A stretch of DNA of 64,000 nucleotides from Phormidesmis sp963710175 (GCA_963710175.1 CAVPZC010000001.1:620001-684000), one strand, 5' to 3'. Shown: positions 44,809 through 54,173, counted from the stretch's first letter. The notes: a model not told the origin generated them from the sequence alone. Made by a program: numbers and translations.

Positions 44809-45621
44809 ATGACTACGCGCCACCTAGTAACATCTAAGCTTAAGATAGCTCTCTGGCTCGGTTCAGTTGGTCTATCTTGTCTTTCACTGCAATGGTCAGC
44901 TCTTAAGTCGCTTACTGCGGATATCGAAAATCAGTCAGTTCAGCAAGAGCAGATAGCTCTCAAAGTAAAGAAGTCTGAGCTGTTAGCACTGAGTAAAATG
45001 CCAGCTGTCGGCTTTGGCAACCTTGTAGCAAACTGGACATTTCTTGACTTCTTACAATACTTTGGTGATGAAAAAACGCAGGCTACAGAGGGCTACGAGC
45101 TAGCGGCTAGCTACTTCGAGCCAATCGTCGCACACGATCCGTACTACCGGCAGTTTTATTTGTTTCTCTCAGGCAGCAGCTCTGCCTACGCAGCTACCCC
45201 GCAAGAGACTATCTCGCTGATGGACAAAGGGCTTGCTAAGCTATCACCCAACGAGCCTGCCGATAGCTACTACGTGTGGCGCTATAAAGGGGTTGATGAG
45301 CTGCTGTTTTTAGGCGATGGGCAGGCCGCCCAAAAGTCGTTTGAGACAGCGGCAAACTGGGCAGAAGCCTCTCAAGACCCAGCCAGTGAACTGTTTGCAC
45401 AGCTCTCCAGCCAAACCGCTCAGTACCTATCCTCTAATCCAAATAGCGAAGCTGCTCAGATCAACGCTTGGAGCAGCGTACTCACCACCGCACTAGACAA
45501 CGCTACTCGTGAGCGAGCCGTTGCGCAAATTCAAGCGCTGGGGGGCGATGTTGTCTTCTCTGAAGATGGCGGCATCAAGATCGAATTTGCTCAGCAAGCC
45601 AATCAAGATCCTGATAGCTGA
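44809..45621 (+). CDS. conserved exported/anchored cyanobacterial protein of unknown function
   Basis: 270 residues. An N-terminal membrane helix or signal (LKIALWLGSVGLSCLSLQW) precedes a conserved block (GFGNLVANWTFLDFLQYFGD), then TPR-like helical pairs (DSYYVWRYKGVDELLFLGDG, AAQKSFETAANWAEASQD). I recognise it as a conserved cyanobacterial family without a name. Placement after pilA and before two TPR-ligase genes suggests an envelope role, possibly with pili or glycan. It converges with the ligase gene, overlapping by 19 bases. Confidence 0.65.
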   Translation: MTTRHLVTSKLKIALWLGSVGLSCLSLQWSALKSLTADIENQSVQQEQIALKVKKSELLALSKMPAVGFGNLVANWTFLDFLQYFGDEKTQATEGYELAASYFEPIVAHDPYYRQFYLFLSGSSSAYAATPQETISLMDKGLAKLSPNEPADSYYVWRYKGVDELLFLGDGQAAQKSFETAANWAEASQDPASELFAQLSSQTAQYLSSNPNSEAAQINAWSSVLTTALDNATRERAVAQIQALGGDVVFSEDGGIKIEFAQQANQDPDS

Positions 45622-48116
45622 GTGAGCAACTGTTTTCTCAGCGGTTCTAGCAGACTGTCTAAATCGGGACTATAGGGGGCTGAAGGGAAAAAGTCTGCAA
45701 AGAACTGAGTCATCAGCACGTTTTCCGTCCGAGGGGAGAAATCGCTGGGTATCGGGCCATCAATATGGCGGCTGAGAACGCCGAACCCTAGCCGCTGATT
45801 TCTCTGCTGACGAGAGGGGGCCATCTGAGTCAGCCACTGGTGAAAGCTGTCTGACTTTTCGGCACTCTGAGTGATTTCTGTGCTCATTTGGGCGAGATAG
45901 CTTTCTGGATAAGCGTATTCTGATGAGTTTGACAGCAACAGCGCCCTGTAGAATGTCTCTTCTCTTTTAGCCGGGTCTAGCCAGCCGACAGCAGCGACTT
46001 CGGCGGGCAGTAAAGCCTCCTCTGAAAGCTCGACAGGAATTCTCTCCGCTAAAGAGAGCATTAGGGTATTGAGCGCACTGGGCGTGTGGCTGAAGTCTGC
46101 CCTTGCTGCCTCAAAATCGCCTCTCCACCAGTGCAATCCGCCTCTTAGCTGGTGAAAGTAGGGCTGTAGTTCTGGCGTCGCTTCAGCAATAAAATCTGCG
46201 CAGGCTTGCTCGAACGCCGATAAGACTTTAGGAAAATCTGCCTTCAACTCTTCTGACTGCCAAATGGGGCTGGTCAACAGCAGCGGATTTCTCAGCAGCT
46301 CAAGCGTCATCGCTTGCACAGCCAACTCTGAGTTTTCAGCCTGCAAAAGCCCATAGCCCAAAGCGAAGAAGCTACCCTTTTTGTTAGGAACCAGCTGAGC
46401 GGCCTGAGAGAAAGCCGTAACCGCTTTTTCAGGCTGAGCATTTACCAGCAGCCAGCCCAAATTAGAATAGCCAAACTCTTGATAGGGAGAAGCGGCATTA
46501 GCCGTTTCAAACCATTGGACGCTGAGCGATCGCAAAGACTCTCTCTGCTGCGCATCTGGCGTAAGATAGGCCAGCTCTCCCAAATTCCACCCCAGCTGAT
46601 AGCTGTAATAAGGCTCCCAGGGCGCAAGCCGATGAGCGCCTTCTAGCTTACTCACAAAGCCTGCCACATCTTTTTGCGCCAGCTTAGCAAAGCCCTGACT
46701 AGACAGCATCCAAGACCGATGAATAGGGTATAGATAGAAAGTCGCGATCGCCAGAAAACCAACACCCACTACTGAAGCAGGAAACCGCCAGATTGTAAGG
46801 CTATGCCGCTCTTTTAAGTCCTCTCTAAAGTAGGCTGTCAGCACAGATGCAAAGACAATGAGTGTGCCGCTGATACAGAGATTATCTAGCTGATAATCGC
46901 TCAGGCTAAATACGCCGTACCCCAGCAGCCCGCTCCAGAGACTGGTCACCATCAAAAAGTCTTCGCGCCCGTACCGAGCCGCTAGCAGCCATTGCAAGCT
47001 GCGATACATCAACAGACCAAAGCTGCCGAGCGCCAAAAGACTGCCCACCAGCCCCATTTCCGCCCAAATTTGCGCTGGCGTGCTGTGCAGCTGGTAGGTG
47101 AGTTCAGCCGTTTGCCCCGCCCACTCAGGCAAATACTTTTGGTAGAGCAGCGCAACATTGCCCAGCCCAGCCCCCAACAGCCAATGTTCTCGCCCGATTA
47201 GCCAGCCTACTGTGTTGGTAACAACCCGATAGGCAATCTCGCTATTTTCACCGGTCACAACAGCCAGCAGAAAAGCGCTGAGGCGATCGCTGCTCAAAAT
47301 CCACAGCAAAAGCCCGCCTGCACTGGTGAGCGCAACCATCCCCAGCAGCCTTCGACTCTGCGGATAGCGCCACGCTGAAACCAGGCAAAACACAGCCGCG
47401 CTAGTCAGCAAACCAAACCAGCTACCGCGAGAAGCCGTCGTATATAAACAGACCAGGCTGATAAAAAAGCCCACACCCCACAAAATACGCCGCTGGCCTT
47501 TATGCAAAATGCTCAGCCCCAGCAGCAGCGGCAGCGACAGCACCAGATAACCCGCTACATAGTTTTGGTGGCCAATCGGATACCAGTTGCGCAGGCTGAC
47601 AATCTGCCAGTCAAAGCTTTTTGAGATGCCGTAGCTTTTGAGGCTTTCTAACGTATCTAAGTAAGGTAGGGCGGTTTGTCCTGTCCACAGGGTAAGGCTA
47701 AGCGCTGCCAAGCTGACGACTAGCGCTGCTTGAAAGTAGAGCAGGCCAACTCGGGTGAGTGTGGTGAGCCATTGGGTGAGGGCGTATAGAGTGGCGATCA
47801 CACAGACAGCCGCCCAAGCATACCAACCGGCCTGCTGCCTAAAACTGGCAAAAACCACATTCAGCCCTAAGCACAGCAGCCAACCGCCGACCAGCCAGTC
47901 TAGCTGATTACCTAGCCAAATCAGAGACTTTTGCCGCCACAGCTGAACAATCAGCGTGATTGGGCCAAGCGCTAAGCCGAGCTGCCACCACAGCACCCAG
48001 GGCCATTTCACCATCAGGCTGTTGCTGTTGGGTAGGAGGGTAAATAATGCGTAAAAAGATAACCCTGCGATCGCTAATGGAAGATATCTGCGGTCTGAGA
48101 GGCTGTCTGACGGCAT
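45603..48116 (-). CDS. O-antigen ligase/polymerase family (Wzy_C) membrane protein with C-terminal TPRs
   Basis: 837 residues. Roughly 10-12 membrane helices occupy residues 1-470. The large periplasmic loop and its neighbours carry GHQNYVAGYLVLSL and QLHSTPAQIWAEMG; the His in the latter corresponds to the conserved His of WaaL-type ligases. From about 500 to 740 come TPR-like repeats (FGYSNLGWLLVNAQPEKAVTA). It transfers or polymerises lipid-linked glycan in the outer leaflet. A paralog lies immediately upstream, so tandem duplication is likely. Confidence 0.85.
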   Translation of the reverse strand: MPSDSLSDRRYLPLAIAGLSFYALFTLLPNSNSLMVKWPWVLWWQLGLALGPITLIVQLWRQKSLIWLGNQLDWLVGGWLLCLGLNVVFASFRQQAGWYAWAAVCVIATLYALTQWLTTLTRVGLLYFQAALVVSLAALSLTLWTGQTALPYLDTLESLKSYGISKSFDWQIVSLRNWYPIGHQNYVAGYLVLSLPLLLGLSILHKGQRRILWGVGFFISLVCLYTTASRGSWFGLLTSAAVFCLVSAWRYPQSRRLLGMVALTSAGGLLLWILSSDRLSAFLLAVVTGENSEIAYRVVTNTVGWLIGREHWLLGAGLGNVALLYQKYLPEWAGQTAELTYQLHSTPAQIWAEMGLVGSLLALGSFGLLMYRSLQWLLAARYGREDFLMVTSLWSGLLGYGVFSLSDYQLDNLCISGTLIVFASVLTAYFREDLKERHSLTIWRFPASVVGVGFLAIATFYLYPIHRSWMLSSQGFAKLAQKDVAGFVSKLEGAHRLAPWEPYYSYQLGWNLGELAYLTPDAQQRESLRSLSVQWFETANAASPYQEFGYSNLGWLLVNAQPEKAVTAFSQAAQLVPNKKGSFFALGYGLLQAENSELAVQAMTLELLRNPLLLTSPIWQSEELKADFPKVLSAFEQACADFIAEATPELQPYFHQLRGGLHWWRGDFEAARADFSHTPSALNTLMLSLAERIPVELSEEALLPAEVAAVGWLDPAKREETFYRALLLSNSSEYAYPESYLAQMSTEITQSAEKSDSFHQWLTQMAPSRQQRNQRLGFGVLSRHIDGPIPSDFSPRTENVLMTQFFADFFPSAPYSPDLDSLLEPLRKQLLTQLSGS

Positions 48117-48195
48117 GATTTATCTGTTGTTAAGGAATTCGCGCTCAAATGTGCTGGAAACCCGGATGGCATTAGCGCGAGTAGTCTTGTGCTCT

Positions 48196-48304
48196 GGTTC
48201 CCCTTGCTAAGGGGAACCAACGGAGGGGTCTCGGTGTGTAGAGGACTTGTTGAAGACCCCTCCCTTACGGTTCCCCTTGATAAGGGGACCCAAAGAGGGG
48301 CTTT
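48196..48304. repeat. dispersed palindromic repeats between the two ligase genes
   Basis: A perfect 10-bp stem (ggttcccctt-gct-aaggggaacc) at 48196-48218 is followed by acccctcccttacggttccccttgataaggggacc near 48256-48290. The word acccctcccttacgg is shared with the hairpin at 20225, so both loci carry the same repeat family. The spacer 48117-48316 contains no gene. Confidence 0.75.
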
Positions 48305-48316
48305 GATGTTAGATGG

Positions 48317-50878
48317 CTACGATTTGGGTAGCTGAAAGTGAGTCTCGCTGAGCGGCGGCAGTGATAGCTCTGTGGCTTTAACAGCCGATATCTCTTGATC
48401 TAGCTGAGGAAAAATGCGAGGTGCTTCTTCAAAAAGGCCGAGCAGCTCAGAGAAGAAGCTCATTCTCAGTTCTCCAGGATACAAAATCTGCACAACATTG
48501 TTGGCTGACAGATTGCGATAGGCAAAGCCGACGCCATTTCTCCGGCTCTGCGGTGCCTGATTGAGAACCGAACCCATCCAGGTACGGATATCGCGGTTTT
48601 GATTGATGTGTTTGACTAAGAGATCTCTTTCTTCCTGAGTACCTTCAAAATCTTTTAAGTAGCTTTCTAAATACTTTTTGGGCGATCGCCACGCTTGCAA
48701 AAGCCTCAGACTGGCGTCGTCTGCATTTCGCTTCAGCTGCTGATCAATCGTGCTCAGAGCCGCCTCCGGCTGATCTTCTAACTGCAAAATGGCCTGCACT
48801 AGCGGGCGTAGTTTAGCAACTTCAATCCCCTCTAGCGGTCTCTCATACCACCAGCTCAGCAGGGCTATCTGCTCATTTATCCATTCGTAGTCGAGAGAGG
48901 CCGGGTTTGTCTGAGAGAGAATGTAGCGATCACTCTCCAGCACTTTCTCTAAGACGACTGGCAACATCAGTGCGAAGTTCTCATCTTTCCAGATATCGGC
49001 AGTCAAAAAGCTGGGGTTGGCAATGCCCTCTAGCGAAAAGGCGGCGATCGCCTGCTCAATCTGGTCTTGCTGTAAGTAGCTTAAGCCTAATGTGTAGTAG
49101 GTATAGTTAGTATTGCGCGGAGAGAGCATAGAAGCGCGCTGAACGTAGAATTCTGCTTTTTTAGGCTCGTTGCTGTCCAGCTGCAAGACCGCCATATTTT
49201 GGTTGAGCCAGGTGTCGTTAGGGGCTGCTCTTAAAGCGGCGCCTAAGTATTCAATTGCGGATTTTGTGAGCGACGCCTCATCTGCCTGGTTAGCTGCGCC
49301 TGCCCTGAGCAAAATCAGCTGCTCGGCTGCCAGCGCTGGGTAAGTTGGGTCCCAAGCAACCAGCCTACCGGCTTTGAACCATTTGGCATCGGCCTCAACC
49401 AGATTGCGATCGCCAATATCTCTGATGGCGGCGTTGCTGAGATATAGCCCCGCATCAAACCGGGTCCATAGCTGAAAGCTCAGACACAAAAACGCCAGTA
49501 TGCCCAGGCTCAGCCAGCGACGGCTCTGGCGAGAAAGCCCGGCTGATCTGGAGGGAATATCTATACAGGTATCACCCAGATTTATTAGCAGCGCTGTCAT
49601 GATCAGCAAAGTACTGCTGATGCCGATATTCTCTAGCTGATAGTCGGTCAGGCTAGAAACGCTGTAGCCAAAATAGCTAGCGCAAATGCCGTAAAAGAGA
49701 TAGCGATCGGACAGGTTAGATAGTTTGCTGTGGAGCCTGACGCTGAGCCGCAGCAATCCGATCAGCCAGCCGCCGTAGACTGCCAGGCCGAGTGCGCCTA
49801 GCTCTGCCAGCATTTGAGCAGGCGTGTTGTGCAGCTGCTGCACAAGCTCTAGCCCGGTGCCAACTTCAACCGGGCGGTAGAGATTGTAAACCCGAGACAA
49901 ATTGCCTGGGCCAACGCCGGTCAGCGGATGAGTGGAGAAAATATTTTGGGCGGCTTTCAGCATGAACAGGCGGTCTTGCGCTGGCCCATCTGCAACAACT
50001 GACACGGTTTGGCCCACCTGCGACGGAGCGGCTACTTGAAAGAGCGATCGCATTCGTGGATTGCTCGCGGTGATAGATAAGACAATAGCCAGGCCAACGG
50101 CGCACCCTATCAACCAGCGGCGGCTTGCCTGAGCCCGATGCAGCCACAGCAAAATCGGCGTACCCACTACAAAAACAGCCAGAGCGCCGATCATTGCCCC
50201 GCGTGAGCCGCTGACGTAAAGCGCCACTGCAACAGTTGCCGCTGCGCCCATGCTTACCCACCTTTTCCACCCCTGCTGCGACAGCGCAAAACTCGCCGTC
50301 ATCGGCAGCAGCAGCAGCTCATACCCGCCGACAAAATTGTGGTGCCCCAGCGGCCAGGCGTTGCGCAGCGCTGTGTAAAAATTATCTGAGAGCCACATGT
50401 CGGGGGTAGGCCGCCACAGTGACAGCCCAACCACGCTGGTGATCCATCCGGCCAGCGTCAGGGCAAACCAGAGACGTTTTCTGGGCAGTTCCTGGCGCAG
50501 CCAGTTGACTAAAAGATAGAGCGCAATGGCATAGTTACCGACTAAAATGACGTTCCAAAGCGCTACCGCCTTAAATTCAGCGCCCAGCGCCGAGACTACA
50601 CTGACGCTCAGTGCCCCGCCTACAACCCAGTCAAATCCGTGCCCTAAGGGGCGAAAAGGCACCGCAAACTGGCGGACAATCCATATTTGCCAAGCGCCCA
50701 GTATCAGAAAGGTTATCTGCCAGATCAAAATCCACGGCCAGCCCACCATGAAATAGTAGCTGTTGGGAATCCAGCTAAAAGCCAGGAGACAGGCAAAGCC
50801 TAAAACGCCCATCCACTGGCCTCGCCAGGTTACGGATGAAGCCTTTTGAGATAGAGACGGAGCGCCTGTCAGTTCCAT
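48317..50878 (-). CDS. O-antigen ligase/polymerase family (Wzy_C) membrane protein with C-terminal TPRs (paralog)
   Basis: 853 residues, same design as its neighbour: about 12 helices, GHHNFVGGYELLLL and QLHNTPAQMLAELG motifs, and a TPR-rich end (TYYTLGLSYLQQDQIEQAIA). Similar motif spacing and order indicate a duplicated pair that has diverged widely. It is co-directional with the transferase gene at 50903 and only 24 bases separate them. Acceptor (lipid, polysaccharide or protein such as pilin) cannot be told. Confidence 0.85.
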   Translation of the reverse strand: MELTGAPSLSQKASSVTWRGQWMGVLGFACLLAFSWIPNSYYFMVGWPWILIWQITFLILGAWQIWIVRQFAVPFRPLGHGFDWVVGGALSVSVVSALGAEFKAVALWNVILVGNYAIALYLLVNWLRQELPRKRLWFALTLAGWITSVVGLSLWRPTPDMWLSDNFYTALRNAWPLGHHNFVGGYELLLLPMTASFALSQQGWKRWVSMGAAATVAVALYVSGSRGAMIGALAVFVVGTPILLWLHRAQASRRWLIGCAVGLAIVLSITASNPRMRSLFQVAAPSQVGQTVSVVADGPAQDRLFMLKAAQNIFSTHPLTGVGPGNLSRVYNLYRPVEVGTGLELVQQLHNTPAQMLAELGALGLAVYGGWLIGLLRLSVRLHSKLSNLSDRYLFYGICASYFGYSVSSLTDYQLENIGISSTLLIMTALLINLGDTCIDIPSRSAGLSRQSRRWLSLGILAFLCLSFQLWTRFDAGLYLSNAAIRDIGDRNLVEADAKWFKAGRLVAWDPTYPALAAEQLILLRAGAANQADEASLTKSAIEYLGAALRAAPNDTWLNQNMAVLQLDSNEPKKAEFYVQRASMLSPRNTNYTYYTLGLSYLQQDQIEQAIAAFSLEGIANPSFLTADIWKDENFALMLPVVLEKVLESDRYILSQTNPASLDYEWINEQIALLSWWYERPLEGIEVAKLRPLVQAILQLEDQPEAALSTIDQQLKRNADDASLRLLQAWRSPKKYLESYLKDFEGTQEERDLLVKHINQNRDIRTWMGSVLNQAPQSRRNGVGFAYRNLSANNVVQILYPGELRMSFFSELLGLFEEAPRIFPQLDQEISAVKATELSLPPLSETHFQLPKS

Positions 50879-50902
50879 AGCGATTGGGAAGAAAAGGTTG
50901 CC

Positions 50903-52342
50903 CTAATATGCCCCTTTTCCCAAACAAACTATTTTGATAGTTTCCAATAATATTTCCAGGTCTAAATTGAGCGACCAGTTATCTATGTAATGCAGATCTA
51001 GCCGGACGGCGTCGTCAAAGCTTTTGATGTTGGAGCGCCCTGAGATTTGCCAAAGGCCGGTAATGCCGGGCAGCACCTGATGGCGCACATGATGCCAGGG
51101 TTCAAAAAGTGAAGTATCTCTGAGCGGCAGCGGCCTTGGCCCGACCAGGCTCATCTGGCCGAGCAGCACGTTAAAAAGCTGCGGCAGCTCGTCCAGGCTG
51201 GTTCGTCTGAGCAGGTTGCCGATGGGGGTAATTCGAGGGTCGCAGGCGATTTTAAACATGACGCCATCGGGGTTTTCGTTTTGCTGCTCTAAGCTGGTTT
51301 GCAGGTGAGCGGCATCGGCAACCATCGTGCGAAATTTCCAAACCTGAAAAACTTTGCTGTGCAGACCCGTGCGCTCCTGACGAAAGAAAACGGGGCCGGG
51401 TGAGGAGGTTTTGATGGCGATCGCTATTCCTAAAAAGAGCGGCAAAAATATCAAAACGGCAGCCGCCGCCAGCAAAAAATCTAGCCAGCGCTTAATGCAG
51501 TAGTCAAACCCTCGAAAAAAGGAAGATTCGATTTTGAGAGTCGGTAAGCTCGCAAAAATTTCGGGAACGCCCCGCCGATAGATCATCTCCCGACTAGAAG
51601 GCAACAGCCGCAGCACAATGCCGACGCTGCGCAGCCGCCAGAACAGGCTAGAAGCTAATTCGGCATTGGGAATATTTTCTGCGAGTACTTCTTCGGGCTG
51701 AAGCCTGACAATGGATTGAAAAGTAGCGGGCGAGTGGGCAGTAGAGGCGATCGCGGCCCCCATCACCCGGTAGTGAGGCTGCTTTTCAACAATGGCAGAA
51801 AGTATTTGCAGCCGACTGGCGGGCGCAATTAAAAAAACGGTGGTGGGCTTTCGCCACCGTTGAAACCGACAAAGCAACAGATTGGTCAGCAGCCTGGCGA
51901 AGACAACAATTGCGATGCTGCTGAACCAGGCTGAAAAGAAAAGCGAGCGGGGTGGATTGAGATGCGGATCGTAAAAGTAGCTGAGCACCAAAGAGGCTAG
52001 ATAAACGTAGCTAATCAGCTGAGCGACTTTAGCGTAGTCTTTAGCGGCGCTGGTCTGGCTGTAGAGCCGGTGGTGAATAAATAGAACTAGCGTTGAGAGC
52101 GCAAACAGCCAAAACAAGCTGGGAAAGCCCAGCCAGACCCACCAGACAAAAGAACTGGGTAAAGGAGAGTAAAACTGGTTGAGAAACTGAGCAAACTTCC
52201 AGGCGGTGGTCATGGCGATCGCGTCGCTTAAAAGCAGCCACAGCCCTCTCAGCTTGCGAGCGGAGACCCACGCCTGAAATCCGCCGGAAGCGCGAATATC
52301 TGCTCGGGTCTTCGATTCGGGCTGGGCGGATCGAGTCTTCAT
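50903..52342 (-). CDS. polyprenyl-phosphate sugar-1-phosphate transferase (WcaJ/WbaP type)
   Basis: 479 residues. Five or so N-terminal membrane helices with a central CoA-binding-like region precede the bacterial sugar transferase domain (residues about 285-475). This has KRWLDFLLAAAAVLIFLPLF, the conserved QERTGLHSKVFQVWKFRTM, SLDELPQLFNVLLGQMSLVG with PRPLP, and GITGLWQISGRS. It starts glycan repeat units on undecaprenyl phosphate. The next gene upstream in the operon is WecG/TagA, 16 bases away. Confidence 0.92.
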   Translation of the reverse strand: MKTRSAQPESKTRADIRASGGFQAWVSARKLRGLWLLLSDAIAMTTAWKFAQFLNQFYSPLPSSFVWWVWLGFPSLFWLFALSTLVLFIHHRLYSQTSAAKDYAKVAQLISYVYLASLVLSYFYDPHLNPPRSLFFSAWFSSIAIVVFARLLTNLLLCRFQRWRKPTTVFLIAPASRLQILSAIVEKQPHYRVMGAAIASTAHSPATFQSIVRLQPEEVLAENIPNAELASSLFWRLRSVGIVLRLLPSSREMIYRRGVPEIFASLPTLKIESSFFRGFDYCIKRWLDFLLAAAAVLIFLPLFLGIAIAIKTSSPGPVFFRQERTGLHSKVFQVWKFRTMVADAAHLQTSLEQQNENPDGVMFKIACDPRITPIGNLLRRTSLDELPQLFNVLLGQMSLVGPRPLPLRDTSLFEPWHHVRHQVLPGITGLWQISGRSNIKSFDDAVRLDLHYIDNWSLNLDLEILLETIKIVCLGKGAY

Positions 52343-52358
52343 AGCGGGGGAGATGGTC

Positions 52359-53150
52359 TTATTCTCTATACAGAGCTTTGAAGTGCTGAAAGCGTTGGGT
52401 GAGACCGCTGATGTAATGCTTGACGAGTTGCTGTGAAAACAAACAGATAAAGGCAGTATTGGTAAACAGATAGCGGGACCAGAGGCGTTTGGGCTCTCTG
52501 GCTAAGCGAAAGCACCATTCGAGGCTGAGTCGCATCATCCAGCGTGGAGCCTGGCTAATTTCGCCGCTGTGAAATTTGAAGGCTGCGCCGACACCAATCA
52601 TGATTGCATCTAGCTTACCCATCTGCCGATACATCCATTCTTCTTGTTTTGGGCAGCCCAGCCCAACGAAGACGACCGCCGCACCTGAGCGCCGAATTTG
52701 CTCTAAGTCGGCGGCTTCTTCATCCGCAGTGAGCGCTCTAAAGGGCGGTGAGTGCATTCCGGCGATGCGCAAGTCGGGGAAAGTGTGATGCAGCTTTTCG
52801 GACAGGCGCTGGAGGGTTTCGGGTGTGCTGCCATATAGATAGATGGGTAGGTTGGTTTTGGCGGCGCGATCGCACCAGGCCAACATCAGGTCAGGCCCGT
52901 ACACTCGCGGCTGATGGCGCACACCGAGCCAGCGCATTCCCATCACGAGCGGCATTCCATCTGGCGTGATTAAGGCGGCTTTGTCCAAAATGTGCCGGTA
53001 TTCTGGATGCCAGTAGGCCATCATGACAACGTGAACGTTGGCGGCGACGATATAGCCAGACTGTCGGGTTTGGATGAGGGTTTGGATGCGATCGCAAGCT
53101 TGCTCGTAAGTAGTCTGGTTGATACACGTCCGTAAAATACGTTGCGACAT
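52359..53150 (-). CDS. WecG/TagA/CpsF family glycosyltransferase
   Basis: 263 residues, GT26 fold. Markers are IVAANVHVVMMAYWHPEYRH, ALITPDGMPLVMGMRWLG, YGPDLMLAWCDRAA and VFVGLGCPKQEEWM. It adds a sugar to lipid-linked intermediates. It forms an operon with the sugar-phosphate transferase (16-base gap). Its upstream region (53151-53504) holds the first DUF559-flanking repeat. Confidence 0.92.
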   Translation of the reverse strand: MSQRILRTCINQTTYEQACDRIQTLIQTRQSGYIVAANVHVVMMAYWHPEYRHILDKAALITPDGMPLVMGMRWLGVRHQPRVYGPDLMLAWCDRAAKTNLPIYLYGSTPETLQRLSEKLHHTFPDLRIAGMHSPPFRALTADEEAADLEQIRRSGAAVVFVGLGCPKQEEWMYRQMGKLDAIMIGVGAAFKFHSGEISQAPRWMMRLSLEWCFRLAREPKRLWSRYLFTNTAFICLFSQQLVKHYISGLTQRFQHFKALYRE

Positions 53151-53351
53151 AGACTTTTAGAATGGGTCAACAAAACTGCGCGTAGACCTGTGAGCCTGTT
53201 CGTCTACTGCAAATTTCTCTAAGCTTCAGTGTGCCCGCAGAGATGGCAATGCAACTTTAATCACTTAAGTTTCAGGATTTGTTGTAATAGCTGGTTTCTA
53301 GGTGTCTTGATTACTTAGTAACAAGAATTTGATAGGATGCATAATTTCTGA

Positions 53352-53442
53352 GCCCTCATCCCCCAGCCCCTTGCTCCCAAGGGGAGAAGGGGAGCCGGAT
53401 CAAAGTCCTTCTCCCCCCGGGAGAAGGATTTAGGATGAGGGC
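53352..53442. repeat. dispersed imperfect-palindrome repeat, copy B (91 bp)
   Basis: The arms gccctcatccc and ggatgagggc enclose ccccttgctcccaaggggagaagggg, the centre gccggatcaaagt, and ccttctccccccgggagaagg. Architecture and centre agree with copy A at 43562. It ends 62 bases before the DUF559 start. Confidence 0.85.
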
Positions 53443-53504
53443 GAGTGCAATGTTTAGCAATCCTTTTCAGCCTTTGTCTCATTCCCTCTGGGCACTCTTG
53501 CTAT

Positions 53505-53921
53505 ATGGAATCTGACCTTTCTCGCATAGCAGGCCGATACAGGCAAATACCGGATACTTTGCTGCTTCGTGCAAGGGAATTAAGACGGCAGCAAACCTCG
53601 ACGGAAGAAATGCTTTGGCTATTTCTGAGAGGACGCCGATTGCACGACGCTAAGTTTCGGCGTCAGCATAATATCGGTAGATTCATCGCCGACTTTTATT
53701 GTCACAAGTCTCGATTAGTAATTGAGCTGGATGGCAAAATTCATGAAATGCAGGAGGCGCGGGACGCGGAACGAGATGCGTGGATGGTTGCTAGTGGGTT
53801 GACGGTTTTGCGATTTGAGAATGAAGACGTGTGGGAGAGACTGGATTTTGTGCTAGAGGAAATTGTGAAAGCCCTCACCCCAAATTCCTCTCCCGCAGAG
53901 CTTGCTCCTTTCGCAGAGTGA
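53505..53921 (+). CDS. DUF559 (Vsr-like PD-(D/E)XK) endonuclease-domain protein
   Basis: 138 residues from ATG 53505; an upstream in-frame GTG at 53445 would begin inside the repeat. The fold is marked by ELRRQQTSTEEMLWLFLRGR, KFRRQHNIGRFIADFYCHKS, RLVIELDGKIHE and VLRFENEDVWERL. This is the DUF559 nuclease-like family related to very-short-patch repair proteins. The last 16 residues (ALTPNSSPAELAPFAE) are translated from the right-hand repeat. The gene lies opposite to the polysaccharide cluster it interrupts. Confidence 0.88.
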   Translation: MESDLSRIAGRYRQIPDTLLLRARELRRQQTSTEEMLWLFLRGRRLHDAKFRRQHNIGRFIADFYCHKSRLVIELDGKIHEMQEARDAERDAWMVASGLTVLRFENEDVWERLDFVLEEIVKALTPNSSPAELAPFAE

Positions 53922-54114
53922 AAAGAAGAACTTCAAATCCGGCCCCCTTCTCCCCCCGGGAGAAGCTTATCTTGTAGGGGTTTCAAATTGCTTCATTGAT
54001 ATACCTGGTTTACAGCCAGAAACAGTCAAAAATTGCGATCCTGAGTTCCTTGCTATGCAAGGGTTCTGCAAAACCCCTACAAGATTAGTCGGGAGAAGGG
54101 GGCCGGATGAGGGC
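53871..54114. repeat. dispersed imperfect-palindrome repeat, copy C, interrupted
   Basis: It starts gccctcacccc inside the DUF559 3' end and ends ggatgagggc at 54114. The middle contains cttctccccccgggagaag and gggagaaggggg, matching copies A and B. The copy is split by the 115-bp element at 53970-54084. Confidence 0.75.
53970..54084. mobile_element. MITE-like insertion with 14-bp terminal inverted repeats and TTA target duplication
   Basis: The left end tcttgtaggggttt and right end aaacccctacaaga are perfect inverse complements. TTA stands on both outer sides (53967-53969 and 54085-54087), consistent with a 3-bp target duplication. The 115-bp interior has no coding capacity. It splits palindromic repeat copy C. 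The mobilising transposase is not in the window. Confidence 0.7.
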
Positions 54115-54173
54115 AGCGAGACGCGCACGCATGGTCAAGTTATATAATTCCCATTCCTCAACCGCCACTTGAT

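Noticed and set aside
53352..54114. CRISPR array
   Set aside because: The repeats are internal palindromes of different spacing with no regular spacers and no cas genes.
53902..54147. 81-codon frame over the MITE
   Set aside because: Made of repeat and MITE sequence; no protein character.
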